DNA from: Trichopus zeylanicus subsp. travancoricus
Lineage: Eukaryota > Streptophyta > Magnoliopsida > Dioscoreales > Dioscoreaceae
Length of the DNA: 64,000 nucleotides
Direction: 5' to 3'
Assembly (NCBI GenBank): GCA_005019695.1
Contig: RXID01014899.1
Span: 398,719-462,718, forward strand
Each line of letters opens with the position of its first letter. Position 1 is the first letter of the stretch. The position numbers and the translations under genes are program-made. This document shows, piece after piece, positions 1 through 11,574 of the stretch. The notes under the pieces were generated by a model, which had not been told where the DNA came from, did not search any database, and saw nothing but the letters and a program-made list of their open reading frames with translations.

Positions 1-1276
1 AGCGCCGGCCTCGGCCTCCGTCCCCGGCACGCGGAGGCGGAACGGCCTCGGCGTCCGCCTCCGCTCCCGCTGCCGGCACGCCGGCGCCCCGGCCTCCGCC
101 TCCTTCTCCGGCGCGCGGGGGCGGGATTTTTGCAAATAACACCCCGACATATTCAAATTTACAGAAAAGTCCCCGAAATTTTGATTTTTGCAAATAACAC
201 CCCGAAGTTAAATTTGTAATTTATAAATATTAAATTTGTAATTATAAATATAAAAAAACACTAATGTCTTTTTTGTAAAATTTTATTTAAAATATGATTA
301 AAAATATAGACTTATTTATAAAAAAAATATTGAAAGGGTCTATTTGTAAATGTACAATATGAAACATGTAATTTTAAATTTTAATCTTTGAAACCTTCAA
401 TGACTTATTTGTAAAATTTATTGATAAAATAAATAAAATTTGGACATATTTATAGAGAAAAATATTAATGGTGGTCTATTTTTAAATGTAAAAAATATTA
501 AAAATTAATTTTAAAATAATTTTACAATTATTTTTAAAAAAAATCTGAGGGTCTATTTTGTAATTTATAAATATTAAATTTGTAATTATAAATATAAAAA
601 ATACTAATGTCTTTTTTGTAAAATTTTATTTAAAATATGATTAAAAATATAGACTTATTTATAAAAAAAATATTGAAGGGGTCTATTTGTAAATGTATAA
701 TCTGAAACTTGTAATTTTAAATTTTAATCTTTGAAACCTTCGATAACTTATTTGTAAAATTTATTGATAAAATAAATAAAATTTGGACATATTTATAGAT
801 AAAAATATTAAAGGTGGTCTATTTTTAATATTTGGACATACACTTCGGCTCCGCTCCCGCCGCCTGTCGCCGCCTCCGCTCCGCCTCCGGCCGGCCGGCC
901 TCCTCATCCGCTCCCGCCCGCGCGACGGGGTGTTATTTGCAAAAATCCGAATTTTGGGGACTTTTCTGTAAATACGAATAATTTCGGGGATTTATTTGCA
1001 AAATTCGAATTTCGAGGACGTTTTTAAAAATCGGAGTTCTTTCGGGTGTTATTTAAAAATCCGAAATCCGGGGTTAAATATAAAAAAATAAGTTTTTAGG
1101 GGTGTATGGGTAAAAATAATAGGGTAAAATCGAAATTTTTGGGTAAAATTTTGATTAAATAACAATCAGGGACTGTGGGTAAATATGAGCGAATTTGAAA
1201 GGAGCAGAGGTAATTACGGAAATTAGGGAATTAGCGATAATTATCTCAAATTACAGTGGGTCACCGGTAATTACCC
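1..1276. repeat. Right half of a palindromic foldback-like repeat element
   Basis: A composite repeat without a believable gene. Positions 1-118 are GC-rich with GGCGGAGGC-like motifs; 118-205 carry short units containing TTTTTGCAAATAACACCCC; 216-830 are an AT-rich tandem core; 840-925 are GC-rich again but in the reverse orientation; 926-1276 are the unit and flank sequences as reverse complement, ending GGTAATTACCC at 1266-1276. Positions 840-1276 are clearly the inverted counterpart of 62540-63100, including the order flank, ~60-bp units, GC block. I infer that this is the right half of an element with long terminal inverted repeats around an AT-rich satellite core, cut by the window edge. 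No transposase is visible, so the class (foldback, Mutator-like or other) is unknown. ORFs through the GC blocks are compositional artefacts. Confidence 0.7.
216..830. repeat. AT-rich tandem repeat core, about 340-bp unit
   Basis: Two successive copies of one AT-rich unit: landmarks such as the GGTCTATTTGTAAATGTA block recur at about 340 and 680, roughly 340 bp apart. Each unit contains stretches ending in ACTAATGTCTTTTTTG, TTTGAAACCTTC and AAATTTGGACATATTTATAG. The same blocks recur at 63480-64000 with a shorter spacing (about 264 bp), so the unit has length variants. No coding potential is seen. Confidence 0.75.
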
Positions 1277-1511
1277 TTTTATTTAATTATAAAATTTAGT
1301 ATATAATCTTATATATTAAATTTTAAAATTTAAAATTTTAAAAGAGGATCGCGATCATGATCGGGTATGCCCGCAAGATTCCATCTTTTGTATGCAGACT
1401 CGGCCAACGGACCGCCTTGGCCTCTTCCCTTCCGCCTCCCCCTACCATTTTTTAACCCCCACCATCTTCTTTCCCCCTCTCCGCTCCCCTCTACTCTCTC
1501 CCAAACTCATA

Positions 1512-1520
1512 CTATATATA
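1512..1520 (+). promoter_or_regulatory. TATA box of the GA20-oxidase gene
   Basis: CTATATATA lies about 110 bp upstream of the start codon at 1630, just after a pyrimidine-rich stretch (about 1420-1505) typical of plant core promoters. A transcription start near 1545-1555 is inferred from the usual spacing, which gives a 5' UTR of about 80 bp. The foldback-like repeat ends only about 235 bp upstream of this box. Confidence 0.55.
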
Positions 1521-1629
1521 GATGGATAACCCACTCTCACTGTATTATCCATTAGCCTTTTTCTTATTATTATTGTTCTTCTTCTCATTCAATCCTATCT
1601 AAAGGAGTAACACACTAGAAGCACTAGCT

Positions 1630-2956
1630 ATGGTGCGACATGTCCTGCTGCCCAGTTGTGGCAAGCCGGATGCCTCGCCTCCGCCGTCGCCCCTCATCTT
1701 CGACGCATCCATCCTCAGCCGCCAGCAAGACATACCGTCCCAGTTCGTTTGGCCAGAAGAAGACAAGCCCTCACCTGAGGCCACCGAGGAGCTCGTCGTC
1801 CCCCTCGTCGACCTCCGTTGCTTCCTATCCGGGGACGCCGCCGCCACCTCGGAGGCCTCGCGGATGGTCCGGAAGGCCTGCGAGCGTCACGGCTTCTTTC
1901 AGGTGGTGAATCACTGCGTGGACAAGGAGCTCCTCGACCAGGCGCACCGCTGCATGGACGCGTTCTTCTCCATGTCGCTGGCAGAGAAGCAGCGGGCGCA
2001 GCGTCGGCCCGGTGAGAGCTGCGGCTACGCCAGCAGCTTCACCGGTCGGTTCTCGTCCAAGCTCCCCTGGAAGGAGACCTTTTCCTTCCGCTACTCGTCC
2101 TCTCCTCTGTTCTCCACACTTGTCTGCGACTACATCGTCCAAGCCCTCGGCAACGACTTTCGCCATTTCGGGTAACAAAGACTGATTCAAATTGAGTTGA
2201 ATCATTACTTGGTTATAGCTTTGATTGTGAAGTGGAACGAAAACGAAATGGTCTCTGTTTGGGATTCAGGGACGTGTACCAGAAGTACTGCGACGACATG
2301 AGCAGTCTGTCACTGGAGATAGTGGAGATTCTGGGGCTGAGCCTCGGTGTCGGGAGGAGGGATTTCAGAGACTTCTTCGAGGGCAACGACTCGATAATGA
2401 GGCTGAACTACTACCCGCCGTGCCAGAAGCCGGAACAGACGCTCGGCACGGGGCCCCATTGTGACCCGACATCCCTGACTATCCTCCACCAGGACCACGT
2501 TGGTGGCCTCCAGGTGTTCTCCGAAGGCAAGTGGCGCACCATCAGCCCCACTCCCAACGCCTTCGTCGTCAATATCGGCGACACGTTCATGGTCAGATAG
2601 ATTTCCCGCTCCTCTATTACTTCTTCCTCGATTGAGAGCTTTTGTTGCACTAACTAATGCGTCGGTTATTGCTAGTGCAGGCACTGTCAAACGGGAGGTA
2701 CAAGAGCTGCCTGCACAGAGCGGTGGTGAACAGCGCCCAGCCGAGGAAGTCGCTGGCTTTCTTCCTGTCGCCGGAAATGGAGAAGGTCGTGAGGCCTCCG
2801 GGGAGTCTGGTGGACAGCCAGCACCCGAGAATCTACCCGGACTTCAAGTGGTCGACACTGCTCGAGTTCACGCAGAGGCATTACCGAGCAGACATGAAGA
2901 CACTCGACGCCTTCTCGCAATGGTTTGTAGAATCGGCGGAGGCCATACAACAGTAA
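1630..2956 (+). CDS. GA20ox: Gibberellin 20-oxidase (2-oxoglutarate/Fe(II) dioxygenase)
   Basis: Three exons: 1630-2171, 2270-2591 and 2681-2956, with GT-AG introns of 98 and 89 bp, giving 379 residues, normal for the family. GA20-oxidases are cytosolic dioxygenases that oxidise C-20 of GA12/GA53 through GA9/GA20, a rate-controlling step in gibberellin synthesis. Visible marks: an early FVWP block; the family motif LPWKET in exon 1; LNYYPPCQKP followed by the HCD iron ligands (H244, D246); the third ligand H300; and R310-x-S312 for 2-oxoglutarate. LPWKET and NYYPPCQKP separate it from GA2- and GA3-oxidases. The first intron splits a glycine codon (FRHFG/DVYQ). One oddity is NHC in exon 1, where the family normally has NHG before the acidic segment. 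No stop or frameshift was found, so it is probably functional. Which paralogue it is cannot be told. Confidence 0.93.
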
Positions 2957-5323
2957 AAAAAAACACTGCAGAATGGCCGATGTTTATTTTCTTGATAAAA
3001 TTTTGTTTTTTCTTTTTTGGTTTTTGGTTTTAATCCTCTCTTCTTCCAAGTAGCCAGGCAAGCATGCTGTGAACAAATAAGACAAAGGTAAACTTGATTG
3101 ATAGGAGAGGAGATTAAACCTGAAAAAAAAAAGTAAAAAAAAAAAAAGAAGGTTAGATTGGATTCCCTAGTCTTTTTCTGTAGCCACTTTTGTTGTTCAT
3201 GCCACCAAGAAATGGCAGTAGCACCCAAAAAATGCCAAAACACACTCTTGTTCTGTATTTTTTTTTTCTCTCTTTTTTTTTTCTTATTCCATCAAAAGCG
3301 AGTGATAGAGATGGGCGGAATACACATAAGTGCAAAGAGGTATGAGATATCCAACTAGATAGCTTTATCCCAACCAAACGAAACAAATCAAAAGAAAAAC
3401 CTTCCTCGGAGCCGCATCAGAATTCCTCTCCCCCTGCAACTGGCCTTGTGGTTTTGTCCTCGTCCGCCAAGCTTTTTCGACTAGTTTTTTAAATTTCTGT
3501 GTTGTCAGCGAGCTCCCATAATACAACGGCGATATGATATCAAGCAAGCACAATAATGAGTGATACAAGGAAGGATTAATAAAGGAATGAGAGAGGAGAA
3601 GAGTGGGGCAGAATAATTGAAGGGTTTGTCCTAGCGTCCGTCCTCAATTGCGGCGACATTCTTTTGCAAGATCGATCCGGAGTTAGAGGGCGTCTCGCGG
3701 ATGGGACGTGAGCCGCCAAATCGGACAAGCGCTTGCCTCCTGAGCGCGCAAGCGCAAGCGCGCAAGCGTCGCATGCACGCAAAAACATGTTTGTTTCAGG
3801 GCAACGAGAGTGCACGAGCGGATACGACAAGACAGTCCTCTTGCCGTCCTCTCTCATGGATTGGCTGCGTCCTCCTTCGCGCAATCAGGGACGGATCCTA
3901 CGTGGTCCGTGCCAATCAATCTCCCTGCGCGGCTACCAATCTAAGGACAAAATCTCAAACACCCTGCGTGCGTGACCTCCTGAGCAACTTCGCCGCTATC
4001 GCTGACACCCATTTTGCGTCCTTCGAGGTTGTAGTTGTTGATATCGTTGTTGTGGTTTATCTATTTCAGTTTCCAAGAAGCGCACAGCAAATATTATTCC
4101 TAGAGTTTCGGGTAACACAATCACTTACATTATCTTTTTTTGTTTTTCCATATTTTGGATAAGGAGCGCACTGACCGAAAACACAAAATTGGTATGATGT
4201 ACTAAGTTTCGCATTAAATAATAAAATAAATAAAATTTAATATACACAGTAAAAATATTTATATTTTGTTAAGTTAAAGTTTTTAATTAATTTAATATCT
4301 GATTTATTATATTAATCTGTCGATAAATTCGGAAATTTTTTTGTACATATTTATTTGTTCGTACAAAAAAGTTAATTAGAAATTAAAATATTAAGTTAAA
4401 AATAATAATAATAAAATTTTGAAAGATTGATAAAAAAAAAAACCTAAGGGTGAAATTGTGTAATTCAATAGGAGGAAGTGGATCTCACTATTTTTATCAG
4501 GCAAAGAAAGCAACACAACAAGACCGGGGCACTCGGCGGAGGAGACAATAATTTAATTATTAGTCTGTGGTGGAAAACCACAGCCAACATTGGTTGGGCC
4601 ACAGCACGAGAGAGATGTGGCACACTTAGCCAACTTAAATGGAGGGTGGGGTCTGCCTTGGGTCCGATACCAGGTTGGATTGCACCCCATACATCACACT
4701 CGAACGTCGAATCCAAGCCTGGCCAACATGGCTTAACCATACCTCATTGTCTCTCTGTCTATGTTGCATGCCCATGTTCCCGTCCGCGGCTCTAAAGTAC
4801 TTAGATTCAGCTGCATAACATATAACATGTAACTGTATAACACCGTCTTGGCAAATCGAACTTGATTGGATTAGGCTTGACTTAGCCGCGTGTCATGTGT
4901 GGATCTTAGTCATTGGCTTAAATCGATGTTTTTGGCGTGAAGCGGAATTAACCCCATATATATTATCCGCATCGATCATAATCTGACGTGCGGACCTTAA
5001 TCAATTAAGAATCGTGATTAAGAGCTCCAAATCCTATCCAAGTTAAGCCAAAATTTTGTCTCATGGAATGAAGAACTAGTTTTGTTATGTTTGTATTTTA
5101 ATTTGAATGTGAAACTCATGGGACCGTGACTTCATTCATTAGGTTGATAATTTAGGGGTTATTGCAAACAAGTCCATGTTCGCTTCCGTATTTGTAGGTA
5201 ACCCCCCAAAATTTCTGTGTTCGTAAGTAATGGGATTAACCAAAGTTGCTTCTAATTTCAAAGAAACCCTAATCAAGAGTAAAAAAAATGTTGAGTGAGA
5301 CATGATAGATTAGTATCATATTT
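2957..5323. other. Intergenic spacer downstream of GA20ox
   Basis: 2957-3400 is T- and A-rich and probably holds the GA20ox 3' UTR. 3600-4000 is GC-richer, with a short GCGCAAGC-type repetition at about 3744-3770, and ORFs there show no recognisable domain. 4100-4460 is AT-rich. 4460-5323 is unique-looking sequence up to the first LTR. No further gene is supported. Confidence 0.6.
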
Positions 5324-5991
5324 GATGAGGCATTGGAGCTGATCAGCCGAGGTAAAAGGTCGTTAAAACATAATCGAACAATCAAGCCGAGGTCTTGTAA
5401 AGTTGAGGATGAGATTGAGGTTGATTTGATACCAAGGTTAATTAGTTGAGTAGATTGGAAATGAAAACTGAGTGTAAAAATAAAATGCCATTTGAGTCAT
5501 CCGAGATAAAGTGCCTCGTGGATCCGAGATGTGAAATTATTCCTATATTACGATACTTGGATCTCAAAAGATGCTTACACCGAAGCTCCCCTATGATCGA
5601 ATAACCTCGTAATTCAAGTTATGAAGAACTGACTATTATAGGAACTAATTCTCATGACCAAAATAGAAAATAAATCCCAAGGGATTTGAGATTCAGTTAC
5701 GAGAAGATTGGATGGAACTGCGACACCGAAGATTACCGGACTGGGATACGCTTTGTACTATATAAATATCGTAATCTCTTAAGAGGTAAGGACTAATGCC
5801 CAGTAATTTATTTTACTTTCTTACTGTTGATCTCTATCCTAACTTGAGTATTAGAGTGACCATTGTTGGAGAGTTTCTAACGGTCTTCTTCACAGTTCTC
5901 TTTTGTGCAAAGCGTCAAGAAAGTGGCCTAATGGATTGAGTTCTCAAGGCGTTACACAGATCAAAGCCAATTTAGATTTAAGTCCTCATCA
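5324..5991 (+). repeat. 5' LTR of the Tat-type element
   Basis: Starts TGATGAGG and ends CCTCATCA, so the two ends are an 8-bp inverted repeat. A TATA-like ACTATATAAATATC at about 5758-5770 should be the element promoter, and transcription would start shortly after it. It aligns throughout with 15590-16223 with scattered substitutions. Confidence 0.88.
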
Positions 5992-6179
5992 ATAGTGGTA
6001 ATTTCATTGAGAATTGCTCCACCATCTTCTCTCATCTAGATCTTGGAAGAGTTTCCAATTATGCCATTAGCAACAAGGGTATCGACATCGAGGAATCAGC
6101 CTGGGGGTGCAGACCGCTCCCACGCGGGTAGAATTGCGTGACTCATCCAGTAGTCTAGCTTGATCTACTCATCGAGTCG

Positions 6180-7640
6180 ACTCAACCATCCCTCCTTTGC
6201 CACAGTAGGAACTTTGGAGGGCTCGTTGTAAACCATTCCCTAGATGCCCATAGCTCCTCTCGACTTGGTGAGTTGGCAAAAGTTTCATGCGTTGATTGCG
6301 GCAGCTTTGCAAATGACACAGATGCTGGAAGCTCTTGCTCAGATGATGCAAAACCTCCACCCTTAATCTCAGGTTCCACTTCAAAATGAGCCACTAAGCT
6401 TACATGATGAGCTGCATTCACAAGTCGTCAACCAACTTCACCATAGCAGGTATCATCAACAGGGCTACCGAAACCCTCCTGTGGGAACCTCTCTTCAGCA
6501 TCAAGCTTCAAGGGGTCGTGAGGGATATGACTCCACTTATGACCTGGCTGACCAACTGATGAGGCTATATATCATACTTATGCAAGCTGAGTCTCGAACA
6601 AAGCTACTCAAGGGGAAGATACTTGACATGCGATGTGGAGAGTATCGAGCGCTCCCATTCATCTTAATTTTATGAGGTATGATACGCCCCTCATTCCTAA
6701 GATTATCTATTCTCTAGTATAGCTAAAGTTCCATTATCCCTTGTACAAAGTGTATGATGGCATCAAGAACCCCGTTGATCATATAAGCACCTTTAAAAAT
6801 GCTATGATCCTCCAAGATGCTTGATATTTAACCATGTGCAAGGCATTTCTTATGACATTTTAAGGACCAGCTCAGACATGGTACTCCAGGCTATTGAGGC
6901 ACTTGATCACACGCTTTGATGATCTAGCTGACAGATTTAAAGAGCAATTTATCTCTTGGTATTTCAGTGAAAAGACCCATCTACACTCTTAACTTTGAAG
7001 CAACAAGAGGGAGAAAGCTTGAGGGAGTATCTAGCTCAGTTCAACAAAGCTCAGCTGGAGGTGTCCGAGCTAGATAGTTCCATCATCCTTGTTGCAGCAA
7101 TTGATGGGATAAGACAACCTTAGGTAGCATAGGAGATGGCTTGAAAATCCCCCAAGACCTTGGCCGAGTTTATCCAAATAACTCGAGAAGACATCGACAC
7201 CAAAGAGGTTATGTCACCCAAAAAGGAATCTAAGGGCTGAGATAAACAAAAAAAAGAGATTCAGGAGAAAAAACCATCCAGGCTGAAAAAAATGGCGAAT
7301 TGAGTGAGGAGAATGTCAACAAAAATTTTAAGCCTATACACCACTAAACAACTCCAGGACAGAGATGTTAGCTCAGATAGAACATGAGACCTTTTAAAAA
7401 AGCCACCACCATTCACTTCGAATAAGCTACAATTGGATAAATCGAGATATTACTAATTTCACAAAGACTATGGTCATGACACCAAAGAATGCAAATATCT
7501 CAAGAATGAGATCAAAAGGCTCATCAAGGAGGGGCATCTAGGGCACTTTATTCGTCGAGGGCAAAGAGCTAATGAAGCACCCGCCCGAGAAGATCAACCG
7601 TGAGGTTCTCTTTGGAGGAGTCCTGCACTCGAGTTTCAAA
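6180..7640 (+). pseudogene. Degenerate gypsy gag
   Basis: A broken Gag reading on the plus strand. The capsid-type segment near 6960-7130 reads in pieces as the plant retrotransposon gag domain (ESLREYLAQFNKAQ at about 7015-7056). A zinc-knuckle remnant lies at about 7450-7500, where the spacing to GHDTKEC is kept but the first cysteine is not. Several in-frame stops and frame changes are present; the longest uninterrupted piece is 64 codons (6481-6675). Gag would have packaged the element RNA in a cytoplasmic particle. It cannot be functional here. Confidence 0.75.
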
Positions 7641-7799
7641 ATCTGCCAATTAAAGGCTATCTTAATATGATTCTTGTCAACCCAATAACACCAAGTGAAG
7701 CCTCGACTTTAACTTCCAAATGTCGAGCCATCACTGAGAAGTAGGAAGATTATAAAGAGGTCAAATAGCAACATTACAATCTCAAGCATACAGATATAG

Positions 7800-10700
7800 T
7801 ATCCTCAACAAGAGACATGAAAGGGTATTTTGACTTCTTATAATAACGCTCTAGTTATCTCAGTGATTTTGAATGGCTATTTCACACAAAGTGTTATGAT
7901 AGACATAGGGAGCTCGGCCAATATTTTGTTCATTCGGGCTTATGATCATATGAAAACGGAATCAATGCTAGAGCCCTATATAGGGACGTTGACTAGATTC
8001 ATGAAAAATTCAGTCACTCCACTCGGTATGATTGAGTTCCACAATGAAAATAAAATTTGTGATGATTTGGACTCATTCAGCTTATAATGTAATACTGGGG
8101 TGACCAGCGTTGAACCAATTGAAAGCAATAATTTTAACCTTTCATCTAGTTATGAGATTTCTTACTAAGCATGATATAGGTGAAGTTTGAAGAGACCAAA
8201 GCCTTGTGAGAAAGTGCAAGTTAACCTATTGGCAAAATAGCATCGGTGAGAAGGAGAAAAGCTCGGTAGTCTTAGAAATCAAAGAATATGTTGAAGGCCT
8301 AAATAAAGTAAAAGCTAAACCTGTTAAGTAATTGGTCAATAAGGTTATTGATGGGAATTCAGGGAAGACTATAAAACTCGAAGCAAATCTCGCTAAGCCC
8401 CTTCAAACCAAACTTGGTAAATTCTTACAAAAAACTAGGACATCTTTGCATGGTCACCTGAAGATTTACCAAGTATAGATCTTTCGATAGCCCAACATAA
8501 ACTTATCATGTCGGAGAACTATAAGCCAGTCAAGCAAAAGAGAAGACACTTTACCCTCGAACACCAGAAAGCAATCACCGATGAGGTAAACAAATTTCTT
8601 AATATAGGGTTCATAAGAAAAGTTCATTATCCTGAGTTGCTTGCCAATGTAGTGATGATGAGAAAGCCAAATAATAAATAGAGAATATGTGTGGACTTCA
8701 CCAATCTCAACAAAATATGTCCGAAGGACAGCTACCCCTTACCCAAAATTGATCAGCTCGTCGATTTGACCTTAGGACATCAAGTTTTAAGTTCTCTAAA
8801 TGCATTTTTAGGTTATCACCAAATTCAGATGCATCCTAAAGATGAAGAGAATACAGTTTTCAGCACCAACCAAGAAACTTTCTGCTACATGGTGATGCCC
8901 TTTGGATTCAATAATGTCAGCACAACATATTAGAGAATGGTGAGCAAAGTCTTCAAATGTCAGCTCAACAGAAATGTGGAAGCGTATATTAATAATATAC
9001 TCATGAAGAGTCTCAGAGTTGAAAAACATCTCCGAGACCTTGAAGAAACTTTTGAGACACTTCGAAAGTACAAAATGAAACTAAACCCAGAGAACTATGC
9101 TTTTGATATGAGCTTGGAAAAGTTTCTTGGGTACCTCGTCTCAGAATAAGGAATAGAAGAAAATCCTAAAAAAATTAGAGCAATACTCAAGATGAAACCA
9201 CCATGCTTCACAAAAGAGGTATAAAGGCTCAGAGGTTGGCTGGCAGTCCTCAACCATTTTTTGTCTAGGAAAGGCGAGAAGTTCTCACCCTTCTTCAAAG
9301 TGCTGAAGCAGAGCTCCAGATCTGAATAGACTGAAGAGTGTAATCGAGCTTTTGAAGATCTTAAGAGGTACCTACCTCAATCTTTACTTCTAGTAAGACC
9401 AAAATCAAAAGAGGTGTTGTTCCTCTACGTAGCTACCTTAGATCAGGCTATTAGTTTAGTTTTAGTAAGCGACTGAGAGAGAAAAAAATGCCCTGTATAT
9501 TATGTAAGTCATGTACTCTCAGGAGCTGAGATTTAGTATCCTCCGTTAGAGAAGATAGTTTATGTCGTAATCCTGGCGGCACAAAAATTTCACCCATATT
9601 TTCAGGCACACCTTGTTGTAGTACTCATTAACATCCCGCTTTGGCAAACTTTGTAAAAGTTCGAGACCTCAGGATAATTACTTAAGTAGTCCATTGAGTT
9701 GAGTGAATTCGAGGTATGTTTTGAACCTCGAAAAGCTATTAAGGCCCAAGCCTTAGCAGACTTCTTAGTGGAAACTACTTCATATCCCTTATGATCTAAA
9801 TCTGATCCTTGGAAAGTTTGGGTGGATAGCTCTTTCTAGAATTAGGTTGTGGGATTGACGTTGTACTCCCAAATCCCGATGGGAGGGTCACCGAGTATTC
9901 TACTCACTTGGAATCTGAAGCCTCAAACAATATGGCAAAGTATGAAGCTCTCTTACTCAGATTACGTGTGGCAATGATAGTAGGAGCAAAGAGCTTAAAG
10001 ATGCTCAATGACTCCTAATTGGTCTATCTATAGGTCAATGGAGAATATGAGATAAAGGATGATACTATGACCAAGTATTTGGCCAAGGTTCAAAAGCTTA
10101 TCACATAGTTTGACCAAGTAGCAGTTTGCCAAGTACCACAAAACAACAACATTGAAGCTGATGCATTGGCATGACTAGCTTTGGCAACCTCAAACTCAAA
10201 GCCAAGGCAAATATTTGTGGAACATCTTCAAGCTCCAAGTTACTCTCAAGAGGATAAAGTGCACCTAACTGAAGAAGAACCCTGCGGGATGGATTCTATC
10301 ACTTTGTATCTCAAAACTAGTCAGCTTCTTGAAGACTTAAAAGAAGCTCGGAGAATTAAGAAGCTAGCTTTGAATTTTGTCTTGATAGATGAAGTTTTGC
10401 ACAAAAGTTCCCTTTCAAGGCCTTTGCTTCGGTGCTTAAGACAAAGTGAGGCTGAGTATTTCATTCGTGAGATGCATGAAGGGATCTGTAGGAGCCATGG
10501 TAGAGGGCGAGCCCTGGCTCATAAACTCCTAAGGCAATGTTACTATTAGCTTCACATGGCCTCTAAAGCAATAGAGTTTATTTCCAAATATGAATAATGC
10601 TAAAGACATGCCTTAATCCACAACATCATCATAGTTTGGCTCTAGCAAACCCAGATGGTCTGACCATTTGATCAATGAGAAATGGACACACTTGGTCTGT

Positions 10701-11516
10701 TCCCTCAATCTTCAGGACAATAAAAATTTTTAATAGTCATCATCGACTATTTCACTAAATGGGTAGAAATAGAACCTCTTGCAACCATCATAGATAAGAA
10801 GGTCCAAGAGCTTCTATGGCAAGAAATAATCTATAGATTTAGATTATCTTGTACTATCATAACAGATAATGGAAGATAGTTTGAAAGCTCAAGATTTAAG
10901 AATTATTACAAATAGCCTTCACATTAAGCAAAAGTTCACTTTGGTTGTACACCTATAGTCAAATAGATTGATTGAGATAACCAATCAAATCTTACTTATA
11001 AGAATAAAGAAACGCCTAGAGAAGATCAAAGGAGCTTTGATTGAAGAGTTATCATATATTTTGTGGTCATATCAAACCACCCCTCAGATCCCAACCAGTG
11101 AATCACCGTTCCTATTTCTTATGGGGTTGAAACAGTCAGCCTAGTAGAAGTCAGCCTCACCTCATTGTGCCTCAGGGCCTATGACCCTGAGGTAAATGAG
11201 AAGAATCTCATAGTAGAGAAAGACCATGCATTAGAAGTTTGGGAAAAAGCTTGCACGAGGATTGTAAAATACCAATGACGAGTGACTTGGTATTATAACA
11301 ATTGAGTTCATAGCAGAGAGCTACAGTCGGGAGATTGGGTGTTACGTTGAGCTAAACTCACTAACCAAGATTCAGGTAAGCTACTGCCAACATAGATGGG
11401 CCCATTCAAAATTGCCCTAGTAGTAAGACTAGGAGCATACAAGCTGGAGTATGGAAATAATGAAGTTCTTCCAATGATAAAGCATATTAACAATCTAAGA
11501 AGGTTCTATCTTTAAG
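7800..11516 (+). pseudogene. Degenerate gypsy pol (protease-RT-RNase H-integrase)
   Basis: The protease remnant (7830-8087) contains VMIDIGSSANILF, matching the aspartic-protease loop. The RT (about 8500-9150) reads LNKICPKDSYPLPKIDQLVD and MPFGFNN, but is cut by a stop at 8934-8936, and its catalytic YxDD has become YINN (8985-8996). RNase H remnants follow at about 9820-10170. The integrase zinc-binding region (10440-10550, GICRSHGRGRALAHKLL) and core (10740-11060, VIIDYFTKWVEIEP then TDNG) are scattered over frames, and the C-terminal tail ends INNLRRFYL just before 11516. Many stops make it non-functional. Domain order RT-RH-INT identifies Ty3/gypsy rather than copia. Confidence 0.85.
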
Positions 11517-11574
11517 CCTTACTTATCCTTCTTATCTTTTTAGAAAAAAATTGAAGTTTTGGTAAGGTATTAAT

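Noticed and set aside
1630..2956. GA2-oxidase or GA3-oxidase identity for the dioxygenase
   Set aside because: LPWKET and NYYPPCQKP blocks, the FVWP N-terminus and 379-residue length are those of GA20-oxidases.
3744..3770. Short GCGCAAGC repetition
   Set aside because: Only three or four partial units; too small to be called a tandem repeat element.
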